A stretch of 40,584 nucleotides of DNA from an uncultured Verrucomicrobia subdivision 3 bacterium (GTDB lineage Bacteria > Verrucomicrobiota > Verrucomicrobiae > Limisphaerales > UBA11358): positions 1 to 40,584 of the forward strand of contig CAIXPZ010000162.1 in the NCBI GenBank assembly GCA_903921455.1, given 5' to 3'. Made by a program: the position numbers and the translations under genes. Below are positions 1 through 8,017 of this stretch, in pieces. Below the pieces are notes generated by a model. That model was not told where the DNA came from and did no database searches. It saw nothing but the letters and a program-made list of their open reading frames with translations. Position 1 is the first letter of the stretch, and each line of letters starts with the position of its first letter.

Positions 1-53
1 CCTGCCAACACTTTTTTGCGAATCTCAGCCCAGTCTTCCATATTGCGATACAT
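1..53 (-). CDS. istA: IS21-family transposase IstA, N-terminal fragment (partial)
   Basis: The minus strand from ATG 53-51 reads MYRNMEDWAEIRKKVLA and then leaves the window. A start of the form M-E-x-W-x-E-I-R-x-x-V is typical of IstA, the DDE transposase that acts with the IstB ATPase in cut-and-paste transposition. A second in-frame ATG at 41-39 (MEDWAEIRKK) could be the true start. Only 17 codons are visible, so no catalytic residue can be checked. The call rests on this N-terminal match plus the terminal repeats just upstream. Confidence 0.65.
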   Translation of the reverse strand, partial: MYRNMEDWAEIRKKVLA

Positions 54-73
54 GCTTCATTGTTAATGAAGAT

Positions 74-130
74 GCCGCACTTTTGAACCGCCCCGTCACA
101 CACATGACCCCGCCGCACTTTTCAGCCGCC
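74..130. repeat. Two 19-bp direct repeats at an IS21-like terminus
   Basis: GCCGCACTTTTGAACCGCC (74-92) and GCCGCACTTTTCAGCCGCC (112-130) match at 17 of 19 positions, in the same orientation, with starts 38 bp apart. IS21-family elements carry such multiple terminal repeats as transposase binding sites, and position beside the istA start fits. No third copy is visible in the part of the element present here. Confidence 0.7.
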
Positions 131-137
131 GTTTACA

Positions 138-371
138 GTCTCCTTCACCACGAAGACGTATACCACGTTTGGCGTGAACACGGAGTCCACCTATAATTGG
201 CAGGCCAGCGAATGGACGGTGCCCATCAACGCCACGGTCCAGCAGCTAGTGAAGATCGGCAAGCTGCCCATCGCCTTCCAGTTCGGCTATCGCTACTACG
301 CCCAGCGGCCGAGCGGCGGTCCCGAGTGGGGACTGCGCTTTGCCATCACGTTCCTCTTTCCGAAGAACTAG
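138..371 (+). pseudogene. 3' remnant of an outer-membrane transporter-like gene truncated by the IS
   Basis: The frame open from about 138 to the TAG at 369-371 translates as a C-terminal tail containing FGVNTESTYNWQ, WTVPINATV, GYRYYAQRP and the ending GLRFAITFLFPKN. Alternating hydrophobic residues and a final aromatic-rich strand fit the last beta strands of an outer-membrane or transporter (neuromedin U-like) protein. The frame is closed upstream by TGA at 105-107 inside the insertion sequence, and coding similarity starts just after the IS end. There is no credible start or signal peptide; GTG at 174 is only an internal codon. I read this as a gene whose 5' part was displaced or lost when the IS inserted. 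The family name is from recall of this tail pattern. Confidence 0.65.
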
Positions 372-398
372 GCGGTCTTGACACCATACTATAATCGC

Positions 399-806
399 AT
401 GAAAGCATTATCCCGTTTCGCCGTGATCCTCCTCGCCGCCAGCGCGCTGCTGGCGACCACCGGCTGCAACACGGTTTCGGTGAATTCGTTCCAATATGTC
501 GGCGGCCCGCTCTATGCGGCCACCAACCCGGCGCAAATCCAAGTGCTGCGCGTCGCCCCGACCCGTCCGCATGTGCGGCTCGGCGAAGTCACGGCCACGC
601 CGTTCAGCGACAGCGTGAGCGTGCAGAAGATAGAACTGACCTTGCAGCAGGCGGCGGCCAAGATGGGCGCGGATGCCGTGGTGATTGTCTCGGACAGCAC
701 GCGGGTCACCGGCGCATATGTCACCGGCCCCTGGTATGGCCGCACGGTGCAACAGACCACCGCCCGGGTGATCGTGGGCGTCGCCATCCGCTACACGGAC
801 AAATAA
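399..806 (+). CDS. Small lipoprotein of unknown function
   Basis: A 135-residue protein with a lipoprotein signal: positively charged MKALSRF start, hydrophobic stretch, then lipobox LATTGC, so it is probably anchored by lipid on the outside of a membrane. The mature part has a segment GEVTATPF followed by a helix LTLQQAAAKMGADAVVIV and a strand VIVGVAIRY. This resembles small alpha/beta domains of uncharacterised lipoproteins that sort a repeated 'gene product' across the envelope, but I cannot name a family. An upstream in-frame ATG at 378 would add MTPYYNR before the signal, so ATG 399 is preferred. It is followed after about 50 bp by two further lipoproteins on the same strand. Confidence 0.7.
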   Translation: MKALSRFAVILLAASALLATTGCNTVSVNSFQYVGGPLYAATNPAQIQVLRVAPTRPHVRLGEVTATPFSDSVSVQKIELTLQQAAAKMGADAVVIVSDSTRVTGAYVTGPWYGRTVQQTTARVIVGVAIRYTDK

Positions 807-857
807 ACCGCCCCGGCCAAGCGGCCCGGGCCGGAATTAACCAAGGATAAATTTATT

Positions 858-1487
858 ATGATCATGAACACATTCAGAGCCTTCACCGGCAAGGTAGGGC
901 CAACACTATTACTCGCGGGTTTACTGGCGGTGGCCGGAGGGTGTTCCACCCCGACGATGCCCCTGAAAGTCACCGGCCCGGAGACGTTCGCCGGATCGCA
1001 GGACTTCGGCGGCGAGATTGTCGTCAACGCCATTCAGACGACGAACACCGTGCTGGCCATCGACAACGCGAACCGCCGCGTGACGCTCAAGAACGCCGCC
1101 GGTAAAATCCATCAATACAAGGCCGGCCCGCAGGTCGTGAATTTCGCCCAGATCAAGGTCGGCGACGTGGTCAAGGCGACGGTGGTCGAGCGGATGTCCA
1201 TCTTTCTCCGGCAGGACTCGTCCGCGCAGAGCTTGAGCGGCAGTTCGCTGGTGGTGCGCGCCTGGCCGGGAGTCAAGCCCCATGCCGTCGATGTGGAGAC
1301 GCTGGATTTCACCGCCACGATTCTCGACATCAACAACTGGCTGGATCAGGTGACGTTGCAGGGGGTGGATGGCTTGACCCGCACAGTGACCGTGGGCGAA
1401 AGCATCAACCTCGCGAATTTCAAAGTGGGCGACCAGGTGAGCGTGCGGCTCACCGAGGCGCTGGCCATCCTGATCGACAAACCCTGA
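858..1487 (+). CDS. Lipoprotein with two tandem small beta-domains (paralogue of the next gene)
   Basis: A 209-residue lipoprotein: hydrophobic signal LLLAGLLAVAGGC with lipidation Cys near residue 29. The mature protein has two similar units. The first (about residues 52-115) runs from VVNAIQTTNTVLAIDN to FAQIKVGDVVKATVVE; the second (about 145-205) from LDFTATILDINNWLDQVTLQ to FKVGDQVSVRLTEAL. Each ends in the turn K-V-G-D-x-V followed by a strand, which suggests small beta-barrel domains. The next gene has the same architecture. ATG 858 and ATG 864 are both possible starts; AAGGA lies about 12 bp before 858. Function unknown. Confidence 0.72.
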   Translation: MIMNTFRAFTGKVGPTLLLAGLLAVAGGCSTPTMPLKVTGPETFAGSQDFGGEIVVNAIQTTNTVLAIDNANRRVTLKNAAGKIHQYKAGPQVVNFAQIKVGDVVKATVVERMSIFLRQDSSAQSLSGSSLVVRAWPGVKPHAVDVETLDFTATILDINNWLDQVTLQGVDGLTRTVTVGESINLANFKVGDQVSVRLTEALAILIDKP

Positions 1488-1526
1488 CGCCATGCCCCTG
1501 ACCGACCGAACCGTCCAACGATTTTC

Positions 1527-2132
1527 ATGAAACATTCCCTCGTCAAACTCACGCCGCTGCTGTTGCTGCCGGCTCTATTGTGGCTGGCCGGCTGCCGGAG
1601 CGATTCTTATACCATCATTCCGGCGTCCGACGATCCGGCGTTTGCCGGCGGAATCGTGATGGTGGAGTCGCATGACACCGAGGCCACGGTGCAAGCCATT
1701 GATGCCGCGACCCGCCAGATCGTGCTCAAGCATACCGACGACACCACCACCACGAACATCGCCGGCCCGGAAGTCGTCAACTTCGACAAGATCAAAGCCG
1801 GCGATCTCGTCCAGGCCAAGGTCGGCGAAGAGTATGCCTTCTTTCTCGTCAAGAACGGCCAGCCGCCCAGCACCACGGCGGGAATTTTGCTCAAAGGCTC
1901 CCCCAAGGGCGCAAATCCCGCCGGCGTGATGGTGACGACAATTGACATGAGCGCCCGCGTCATCCAAGTGGACCGGAGCAAGCACACGCTCACTTTGAAA
2001 TACGCGAATGGGCGGGAAAAGCAGTTTCAGATTCCGCCGCGCTTCACCCTTGAGCGCGTGGCGGTCGGCGACGATCTGTTAATGCGCGCCACGCAGAAGA
2101 TTGCGTTGAAACTGGTGCCGAAGAGGCACTGA
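1527..2132 (+). CDS. Lipoprotein with two tandem small beta-domains (tandem paralogue)
   Basis: A 201-residue lipoprotein with signal LLLLPALLWLAGC. It repeats the layout of the preceding protein: first unit from VQAIDAATRQIVLKH through GPEVVNFDKIKAGDLVQAKV, second unit from DMSARVIQVDRSKHTLTLKY to RVAVGDDLLMRATQ. The segment GP-x-VVNF-x-x-IK-x-GD-x-V is shared by both genes, so they arose by gene duplication, and each also contains an internal duplication. It lies 39 bp after its paralogue and is followed by a terminator at 2168-2200, so the two or three lipoproteins are probably one transcript. Confidence 0.72.
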   Translation: MKHSLVKLTPLLLLPALLWLAGCRSDSYTIIPASDDPAFAGGIVMVESHDTEATVQAIDAATRQIVLKHTDDTTTTNIAGPEVVNFDKIKAGDLVQAKVGEEYAFFLVKNGQPPSTTAGILLKGSPKGANPAGVMVTTIDMSARVIQVDRSKHTLTLKYANGREKQFQIPPRFTLERVAVGDDLLMRATQKIALKLVPKRH

Positions 2133-2167
2133 ACCGTATTAGTGGCCGGTTTCGGATAAAAGCCAGG

Positions 2168-2200
2168 CAGCCGCGGTCAAGCGCAGCGGCTGGTTTTTTT
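2168..2200 (+). terminator. Rho-independent terminator of the lipoprotein cluster
   Basis: Stem CAGCCGC (2168-2174) pairs with GCGGCTG (2186-2192), loop of 11 nt, followed by a run of seven T (2194-2200). It sits between the plus-strand lipoprotein gene and the convergent minus-strand gene ending at 2199. Confidence 0.7.
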
Positions 2201-2960
2201 ATTGTCCCAGATGCTCCATCGCCTTCAGCATCGGCGCGCTGGAAACCTTGATCAGGCCGGTCAGGGGATGATTCATCTCCAGAATCAGGAAGATGGCGCC
2301 GGACACGGACACGGCACAGATGAACAACACAACGATCACCATGCCGTTGCGCGGCGCGAACAGGCCGAAACTCATATGCAGGGCGGTCAGCCAGAACAGC
2401 AGCATGACCAGGAAGGGCATGGGCAGGACGCTTTGCGATTGCTCGATCAACAACCAGCGGGACTGCCGCAGTTCACCACATATCTGCTGGGCCTGTTGAA
2501 GCATCTGCCGCTGGAAGTCGCTGGCCGGGGTGAGATCGTGCAGTTTTAGCTGGAGCACCTCCATGCCGTTGACCCGTTCAAAGGCGGCCAGTCCGGCCGC
2601 CTTGGGATTTTCTTCGGGCCAGATCAGCTTGATGCCGGCGGCGGTGTTGCCGCGCAACAATTCGCGGACGCCTTTGGTTTCCGGGCCATAATTCGCCAGC
2701 ACGCGGTCGAGATAGATGAGTTTGGCGGCACCCTGGGTGATCTCGGCGTTCATCGTGTCAAACGTGCCCTTGGCCGAGCTGACCAACAGACCGAGCACGA
2801 GGGCGGCCAGCGTGGCGATCATGCCGGCGCCCAGCTTCACCGTATCTTTCGATTCGGCGGTCAAATGATGGCCGGGCAGCAAATTTTGCAGCCATAATCC
2901 CAGCAGCACGCCGCCGAAAATACTGCCGGCGCTGATCAATGAAATGGTGAGTGAATCCAT
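2199..2960 (-). CDS. DUF4239-type (bestrophin-like) integral membrane protein
   Basis: A 253-residue protein with about four membrane spans: residues 5-24 (ISLISAGSIFGGVLLGLWL), 45-65 (LGAGMIATLAALVLGLLVSS), 185-205 (LPMPFLVMLLFWLTALHMSF) and 212-235 (GMVIVVLFICAVSVSGAIFLI). The pair 'LGLLVSSAKGTFD' after span 2 and 'LEMNHPLTGLIKVSS' after span 4 is typical of the DUF4239 / bestrophin-like family, whose transport role is unproven. ATG 2960 (MDSLTISL) is chosen because the longer frame to 3026 would add a charged leader before the first span. It converges on the lipoprotein genes. Confidence 0.75.
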   Translation of the reverse strand: MDSLTISLISAGSIFGGVLLGLWLQNLLPGHHLTAESKDTVKLGAGMIATLAALVLGLLVSSAKGTFDTMNAEITQGAAKLIYLDRVLANYGPETKGVRELLRGNTAAGIKLIWPEENPKAAGLAAFERVNGMEVLQLKLHDLTPASDFQRQMLQQAQQICGELRQSRWLLIEQSQSVLPMPFLVMLLFWLTALHMSFGLFAPRNGMVIVVLFICAVSVSGAIFLILEMNHPLTGLIKVSSAPMLKAMEHLGQ

Positions 2961-3304
2961 GCAAACAATATTCGTTACAGACTTAGACTTGTGCGACAGC
3001 GGGCGAAGCGTGGGCGGTGAGGCCACCGCAGCGCCAGATGCGGGGTGAGTTTATGAATCAACCGGCCGGCTGTCGAGCGCGCCGATGAAACGTGATGAGG
3101 GGATAGCAGGCCGGGCGGGAAAAAAAATTCGGCGGATCCGACACACGATAATTTCTCGGATCCGCCGAAGCTCGTCTTTCGACAGGAAAAACCGAGCGCC
3201 CGTTCTCAAGGGCGATTAAAACCTAATCCATCCCTTAAAGCCTGCAAGCCGTTTTTGAAAAAAACTTTTTCCCCGCCCGCAACGGCGTATGCTGGGGCCG
3301 CGAA
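2961..3304. other. 344-bp divergent intergenic region
   Basis: This lies between the minus-strand DUF4239 gene and the plus-strand histidine kinase gene, so it should carry both promoters. I see no convincing -35/-10 pair. It contains a short hairpin GCGGTG-aggc-CACCGC (3014-3029) and a much stronger 14-bp perfect inverted repeat (3128-3169), listed separately. No coding frame is convincing. Confidence 0.5.
3120..3169 (-). terminator. Strong hairpin with T-tract facing the minus strand
   Basis: TTCGGCGGATCCGA (3128-3141) and TCGGATCCGCCGAA (3156-3169) form a perfect 14-bp stem with a 14-nt loop. On the minus strand the stem is followed by eight T (complement of A 3120-3127), the form of a rho-independent terminator. 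No annotated minus-strand gene lies upstream of it; see the findings. Confidence 0.6.
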
Positions 3305-6163
3305 TTGAAACGGAAATGTAACATACTGTTCACCTGCCTCCTGGCGGCAATGGCATTCGCCGGGCATGTCACCGCCGGCGACGCGCCGTTCATCGTGGAT
3401 GTCTGGGGCACGGAAGATGGCCTGCCGCAAAGCTCCGTCATCGCCCTGACCCAGACGCGCGACGGCTATCTCTGGCTCGGCACGCTGAACGGTCTCGTGC
3501 GCTTTGACGGCAAGACCTTCACCCGCTTCAACGTCAACAACACGCCGGGGCTGCCCGGCAACCGCATTGTTTTTCTGTTCGAGGACAGCCGGCAAACCCT
3601 ATGGGTCGGCACCGAAACCGCCGGCCTGTGCGCCGTGCAAGACGGCGTCGTGAAGAGTTTTCCCGAAACCAGTGCGGCGGGCATCATCACTGGGGCCCTC
3701 GATGATGGTAACGGGACTGTCTGGTTCAGCACCGCAAACGGGAAGTTTTTCTGCTGGCAGGCTGGCAAGATGGATTTGCAACCGACGATTATGCCGCAAC
3801 TGCTGCAACAGCTTTTCTCGCGCGCCGGCCATATTTTCGTCCCTGGGAAAAACGGCTTTAGCTGGCACCTGCAAAACGGCCGCGTGGAAAAATGGCGGGG
3901 CGAACGATTGGTAAAAGATTTTGGCGACGCGCCCTGGGTCTCTTTCCATGTCTCGGCAGCTTTGGAGGATAACAGCGGCAACCTGGTCGTCGGGACGCAG
4001 GGTGCGGGATTGTTCTGGTTTCAGCCGGACGGAAGTTGCTGGCATATCAGCAAGGACGATGGCCTTTCGCATAATATCGTGCTATCACTGTCGCTGGACC
4101 GCGAAGGCAATCTTTGGGCCGGCACGGACAGCGGCGGACTCGGCGCCGGACCCGCCGGCGGCGGACTGGATCGCATCAGGCGAAAAGTTTTTTTCTCGCC
4201 GGAGGGATTGTCAGCCCAAGTCGCGATATCGGTGGCGCCGGACGCGGCGAATGGCTTATGGGTGGCCTTCAACAGCCACGGCTTGGCGTATTGGGTGACC
4301 AATTCAGCCACGAGTTACGGCATCGGCACCAGTTCCAACGCGTGGACCGTGCTAGTGGATCGCCACCAAAACATTTGGGCCGGTTCTCGCGGCGAAGGCC
4401 TTTTCCGGTTGGCCGCTGATAATTTTCAACCGGTCTTGGCAGCGCAGAAAATCGGCCGCGAAATTTTTGTGCTCTACGAGGATCACGCGGGAAACATCTG
4501 GGCGGGCGGTGAAAATGGACTCGGAAATTTTGACGGGACAAACTGGAATTTTCTCACCGCCCGCGACGGTTTGCCGGCCAGTCCGGTACGCGCGCTGACT
4601 GGCGATGAGCGCGGAGCGCTCTGGCTGGGCACGGAACGCGACGGGCTGTTTCAATTAAACGCGGGAAGAATCACGGCCATGCCCGCGCCGGTGAAGGACA
4701 TTTCCTGCCTGCTGGCCGATACCGACGGCGGATTGTGGGTAGGCACATCCGGTCACGGGATCGCACGGCATGCCCAAGGGGAGTGGACGCGCTATGCCCC
4801 GACCAACGGCCTGACCAGCGATGACATCGGCTATTTTATCAAGGACGAGCTGGGTAATTTATGGATCGGTTCGTATGAAGGATTGTTACGCGTCGCCTTC
4901 ACCAACTCAGCGGCGGGCGGGCCGAAAATCATTTCCTGCCGCACGTTTCTTACGCGCGAATGTTCCGCCGGCGCCCAACCGGCCGCGGCGCGCACACAGG
5001 ATGGCAAACTCTTTTTCCCGACCATCGCCGGCGTGATGGCGGTGAATCCAGCGGATCTGAAGCCCAACACCAACCCCCCTCCCGTCGTCATTGAATCCGT
5101 GCTGGTGGACGGGGTAGAGCAAAACACTAACGCCTTGAGCGCGGCTTGGAAGGGTGTCATTAAACTCACCCCGGCACACGAACAGCTGGATGTCCAATTT
5201 GCCAGCCTGAATTTTTCCGCGCCCAAAAACACCGCGGCCGGCGCACGGTTCAAATACCGCCTTGAAGGCCGCGATAAAAACTGGACCGACATCGGCAGCG
5301 AGCGGGTGGCGCACTTCAACAAGCTGCCCTCGGGAGAATTTGTCTTTCATGTGATCGCCGGCAACGAGGACGGCATTTGGAACGAAACCGGCGCGTCGCT
5401 GGCGGTCACTGTAGAACCGCCATTCTGGCGCAAGCCGGCGTTTATGATTGTCTGCGTGCTGATTTTGTTGGGGGCATTGGCGGGAGTTATTTATCTGATT
5501 TCCACGGCGAAGCTGAAGCGCCAGTTGCGCGCCGCGCGGCAGAAAGAATTGCTCGAAAAAGAGCGCTCCCGGATCGCGCGGGATCTGCACGACCAGATCG
5601 GCGCCAACCTGACGCAAGTCGCGTTGCTGGGTGAAATGGCCGAGGTGGACAAGAATCTGCCCGAGGAGATTGAACAGCACGCGCAGCAAATCTGCGCCAC
5701 CGCCCGCGACACCACCCGTTCGCTGGATGAAATCGTGTGGGCGCTGAATTCGTCCAACGACACGCTGGAAAGCCTCACGAACTACGCGTGCAAATACGCG
5801 CAGGATTATTTTGCGCTGGCGGGCGTCAGTTTCCGCGCCGAACTTCCCGCCCTGCCGCCCACGTCGATTCTGCCGGAAGTGCGGCATAATGTTTTCCTCG
5901 CGTTCAAAGAGGCCGTGAACAACGTGGTCAAGCACGCCCAGGCGTCCGAGGCGCGCGTGCAGTTGCAGCTGGCCCCGGATCATTTTACGTTGACGGTCAC
6001 GGACAACGGACGCGGACTGGGTGACATCTCCGCGAAGCAGTTGCGGAACGGATTGAAAAACATGCGCAGGCGGCTGGCGGACGTGCACGGAGAATGTGAC
6101 ATTATACCGTCGGAGTCGGGGGGCACGGTGGTTCGCCTGGTGGTGCCGCTCGTGAAAAAATAA
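3305..6163 (+). CDS. Two-component sensor histidine kinase with extracytoplasmic propeller
   Basis: A 952-residue membrane kinase. Residues 1-25 look like a signal peptide. About residues 30-600 carry many propeller repeats of the Reg_prop type (for example DGYLWLGTLNGLVRFDG, GNLWAGTDSGGL, GALWLGTERDGLF). A Y_Y_Y-type beta domain follows at about 620-700, a membrane span at about 712-735, and the cytoplasmic kinase: a HisKA_3 dimerisation helix RSRIARDLHDQIGANLTQ with phospho-acceptor His762, N-box KEAVNNVVKHA near 867-877 and G-box VTDNGRGLG near 898-906. The family senses extracellular, often carbohydrate, ligands; the ligand here is unknown. The only start with the signal peptide is TTG 3305; the next ATG (3350) would lose it. 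The response regulator begins 4 bp after the stop. Confidence 0.93.
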   Translation: MKRKCNILFTCLLAAMAFAGHVTAGDAPFIVDVWGTEDGLPQSSVIALTQTRDGYLWLGTLNGLVRFDGKTFTRFNVNNTPGLPGNRIVFLFEDSRQTLWVGTETAGLCAVQDGVVKSFPETSAAGIITGALDDGNGTVWFSTANGKFFCWQAGKMDLQPTIMPQLLQQLFSRAGHIFVPGKNGFSWHLQNGRVEKWRGERLVKDFGDAPWVSFHVSAALEDNSGNLVVGTQGAGLFWFQPDGSCWHISKDDGLSHNIVLSLSLDREGNLWAGTDSGGLGAGPAGGGLDRIRRKVFFSPEGLSAQVAISVAPDAANGLWVAFNSHGLAYWVTNSATSYGIGTSSNAWTVLVDRHQNIWAGSRGEGLFRLAADNFQPVLAAQKIGREIFVLYEDHAGNIWAGGENGLGNFDGTNWNFLTARDGLPASPVRALTGDERGALWLGTERDGLFQLNAGRITAMPAPVKDISCLLADTDGGLWVGTSGHGIARHAQGEWTRYAPTNGLTSDDIGYFIKDELGNLWIGSYEGLLRVAFTNSAAGGPKIISCRTFLTRECSAGAQPAAARTQDGKLFFPTIAGVMAVNPADLKPNTNPPPVVIESVLVDGVEQNTNALSAAWKGVIKLTPAHEQLDVQFASLNFSAPKNTAAGARFKYRLEGRDKNWTDIGSERVAHFNKLPSGEFVFHVIAGNEDGIWNETGASLAVTVEPPFWRKPAFMIVCVLILLGALAGVIYLISTAKLKRQLRAARQKELLEKERSRIARDLHDQIGANLTQVALLGEMAEVDKNLPEEIEQHAQQICATARDTTRSLDEIVWALNSSNDTLESLTNYACKYAQDYFALAGVSFRAELPALPPTSILPEVRHNVFLAFKEAVNNVVKHAQASEARVQLQLAPDHFTLTVTDNGRGLGDISAKQLRNGLKNMRRRLADVHGECDIIPSESGGTVVRLVVPLVKK

Positions 6164-6167
6164 ATTT

Positions 6168-6806
6168 ATGGCCATTTCCATTTCCATCGTTGAGGACAAT
6201 GACAAACTGCGCGGCACGCTGGCAAAGGTGATCGGGCGGGCGGAGGGCTTTCGTTTTGCCAGCGATTATGGCAACGCCGAAGAGGCGCTGGCTGAATTGC
6301 CAAAGGTGAAGCCGGATGTCGTTCTGATGGATATCAATTTGCCCGGCATGAATGGCGTCGAGTGCGTCCGCAAGCTGAAGGGGCTCCTGCCGCAGACGCA
6401 GGTGATGATGCTGACGGTTTACGAAGATACGGAAAACATCTTTAAAGCCCTGGCCGCCGGCGCGAACGGCTACATGCTCAAGCGCACGCCGACCAAGGAA
6501 TTGATTGAAGCCATCCGCGAGATGCAGCGCGGCGGTTCGCCGATGACCACGCACATTGCCCGACTCGTCGTGCAGTCCTTTCAAAAGGCCGCCGCACCCG
6601 CGCCGGCGGCGGGCGGGGAGTTATCCGAGCTATCCGAACGCGAGCAGCAGGTGCTGGATCTGCTCGCGCAAGGTTTAATCTACAAGGAAATCGCCGAGAA
6701 ATTAAACATTGGCTATGAGACCGTGCATACTTATATCCGCCGCATCTACGAAAAACTTCAGGTGCGCACGCGGACGGAAGCCGTGGCAAAATTTCTGCAA
6801 CGCTGA
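6168..6806 (+). CDS. NarL/FixJ-type response regulator (LuxR-like HTH)
   Basis: A 212-residue regulator. The N-terminal receiver domain has acidic residues near 9-11 (VEDND), phospho-acceptor Asp55 in VVLMDINLPG, a conserved Thr in MLTVYED and Lys in YMLKRTPTKE. After a short linker the C-terminal LuxR-type helix-turn-helix begins at LSEREQQVLDLLAQG and runs through IAEKLNIGYETVHTYIRRIY to the end. Four bp separate it from the histidine kinase, so the two form an operon and presumably a signalling pair that controls transcription. Targets cannot be inferred from the sequence. Confidence 0.95.
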   Translation: MAISISIVEDNDKLRGTLAKVIGRAEGFRFASDYGNAEEALAELPKVKPDVVLMDINLPGMNGVECVRKLKGLLPQTQVMMLTVYEDTENIFKALAAGANGYMLKRTPTKELIEAIREMQRGGSPMTTHIARLVVQSFQKAAAPAPAAGGELSELSEREQQVLDLLAQGLIYKEIAEKLNIGYETVHTYIRRIYEKLQVRTRTEAVAKFLQR

Positions 6807-7125
6807 CTTGAGCATCCTCCGGCCGCTGTAACCACAACTGGGGACAAGCCAAATCATCGGTGTCGGGTATGCTAGCGGCGTGGTTGGACTTGGAAGCGCG
6901 GTCAGCTCCTGGTGAAGCTGCTGGCGACAAGCGTCACAAGTTTTTGGCAGCGCCTGTTCTCATCGAGGCCGGATTAGCATCCGGCCTCTTTTTTGTCGAC
7001 AGCCCACACCCGCCGGATAATTCATCGATTTCCACCGGAGACGAGGCAATTATCCCGCCATGGTTTTAAAGACCGCCCAAGCCATGGCAACACCACCGGA
7101 GCCGCCGGCCAAAAACCTTTCCCGC
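6807..7125. other. 319-bp region between convergent genes
   Basis: This holds the terminator at 6965-6994 for the response regulator operon. The stretch 6807-6964 has no convincing gene: a 69-codon frame at 6860-7069 lacks a ribosome binding site and continues straight through the terminator. The remaining 130 bp before the end of the minus-strand lipoprotein gene show nothing I can name. Confidence 0.5.
6965..6994 (+). terminator. Rho-independent terminator of the two-component operon
   Basis: GAGGCCGG (6965-6972) pairs with CCGGCCTC (6981-6988) around an 8-nt loop and is followed by six T (6989-6994). It lies about 160 bp after the response regulator, so either a long 3' untranslated region or a separate small transcript ends here. 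Confidence 0.75.
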
Positions 7126-7758
7126 CTATTTTCCGGCCGGCACCGGATGCGTCCACGTTTTGCGGGTCATGAACAGCACGCCATGCTGATACACCCGCGT
7201 TTGGTCGAGACACTCGTCACCGAAATACGCCCCCTGCGTGGTCTCCGTGAAACCGTCACCATACGCGGCGGACGCGGTGTAGCTATGCCTGGTGTAATCA
7301 TAGATCACGGTACCCTCCGTCACGAGGTCGCTCCCGTGACCGTCCCCAAACAGGCCATACTCCTTGAGCACCGCTCCGGCCTCGTCATACGTCAACAGGC
7401 TGGTCATCGGCTGATCATAAAATTGGGACTGCACCGTGAAGACCACATACCGGCCGGACACCGGCCGGGCGGATTGCGTCAACACCTCCGAGAACACCTG
7501 CCCCGTGGCATACGTCATCACATTGCTCACCACGGAGTGGGGCCAGAACGGAATGGCAGCCAGGGGCGGCACCAACGGAGTAGCATCGCCCGGCATGGCG
7601 ACGATTTCCCGAAACCGCCCCGGCGTCATCGGTTCCGCCACCGCGGCCGGGACAAGAACGGCAACGGGCGGGTGATGGCGGGAACTCGAGGAACAAGCGG
7701 ACAAACCGAAACAAACCCATATCCATGCGAGTTTATTGAAAAATTTTAGCGCGCTCAT
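7126..7758 (-). CDS. Hypothetical lipoprotein
   Basis: A 210-residue protein beginning MSALKFFNKLAWIWVCFGLS followed by lipobox LSAC, so it should be lipid-anchored. The mature part has a Ser/His/Pro-rich spacer and then a domain of about 150 residues rich in strands (for example RYVVFTVQSQFYDQPM, EGTVIYDYTRHSYTAS, ARVYQHGVLFMTRKTW-like ending). I do not recognise the family. ATG 7767 (MDFMSAL) is an alternative start; the longer frame to 7821 would bury the signal. It stands alone, downstream of the cytochrome gene's terminator region on the same strand. Confidence 0.6.
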   Translation of the reverse strand: MSALKFFNKLAWIWVCFGLSACSSSSRHHPPVAVLVPAAVAEPMTPGRFREIVAMPGDATPLVPPLAAIPFWPHSVVSNVMTYATGQVFSEVLTQSARPVSGRYVVFTVQSQFYDQPMTSLLTYDEAGAVLKEYGLFGDGHGSDLVTEGTVIYDYTRHSYTASAAYGDGFTETTQGAYFGDECLDQTRVYQHGVLFMTRKTWTHPVPAGK

Positions 7759-7953
7759 AAAATCCATGCCGAGGATACTGCAATCAAATGATGTGTTAAG
7801 ACCTCTCCAGCTATCCGTCAATGGAATTAAAACCGGCGCGCCGCCGAAAAACGCCCGTAAGGCAACGGCAAACAGCCGGCAGCTGAATCGTCAAGCTTCC
7901 GGACAGACCCGCCTCCGGGATGATAACACACTAAACCATCCGTTCACCCCAAA

Positions 7954-7987
7954 TAAAAACCGCCCGGGGTAGTGGCCCGGGCGGTTT
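7954..7987 (-). terminator. Rho-independent terminator of the multihaem cytochrome gene
   Basis: AAACCGCCCGGG (7957-7968) and CCCGGGCGGTTT (7976-7987) form a perfect 12-bp stem with a 7-nt loop. Read on the minus strand it ends in TTTTT-A-TTT, 31 bp past the end of the cytochrome gene at 8018. It probably separates this transcript from the lipoprotein gene further downstream. Confidence 0.85.
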
Positions 7988-8017
7988 CGTTGTTGTCGGA
8001 GGAACCAGGAACCAAAA

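Larger units (their letters stand above)
1..137 (-). mobile_element. End of an IS21-family insertion sequence (runs off the left edge)
   Basis: Three signs agree. The minus strand starts an IstA-like reading frame at position 53. Two near-identical 19-base copies lie outside it at 74-92 and 112-130, as in the multiple terminal repeats of IS21-family elements. Read on the minus strand, the outermost sequence begins TGTAAACGG at position 137, matching the 5'-TG ends of this family. To the right the sequence turns abruptly into a reading frame with no beginning. The exact end (137 or a few bases away) is inferred. Only one end is visible, so target duplication and completeness of the element cannot be judged. 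Confidence 0.75.

Noticed and set aside
4907..6217. A 436-codon minus-strand frame
   Set aside because: Antisense shadow of the histidine kinase gene.
6860..7069. A 69-codon gene after the response regulator
   Set aside because: It passes through a strong terminator and has no ribosome binding site or recognisable features.
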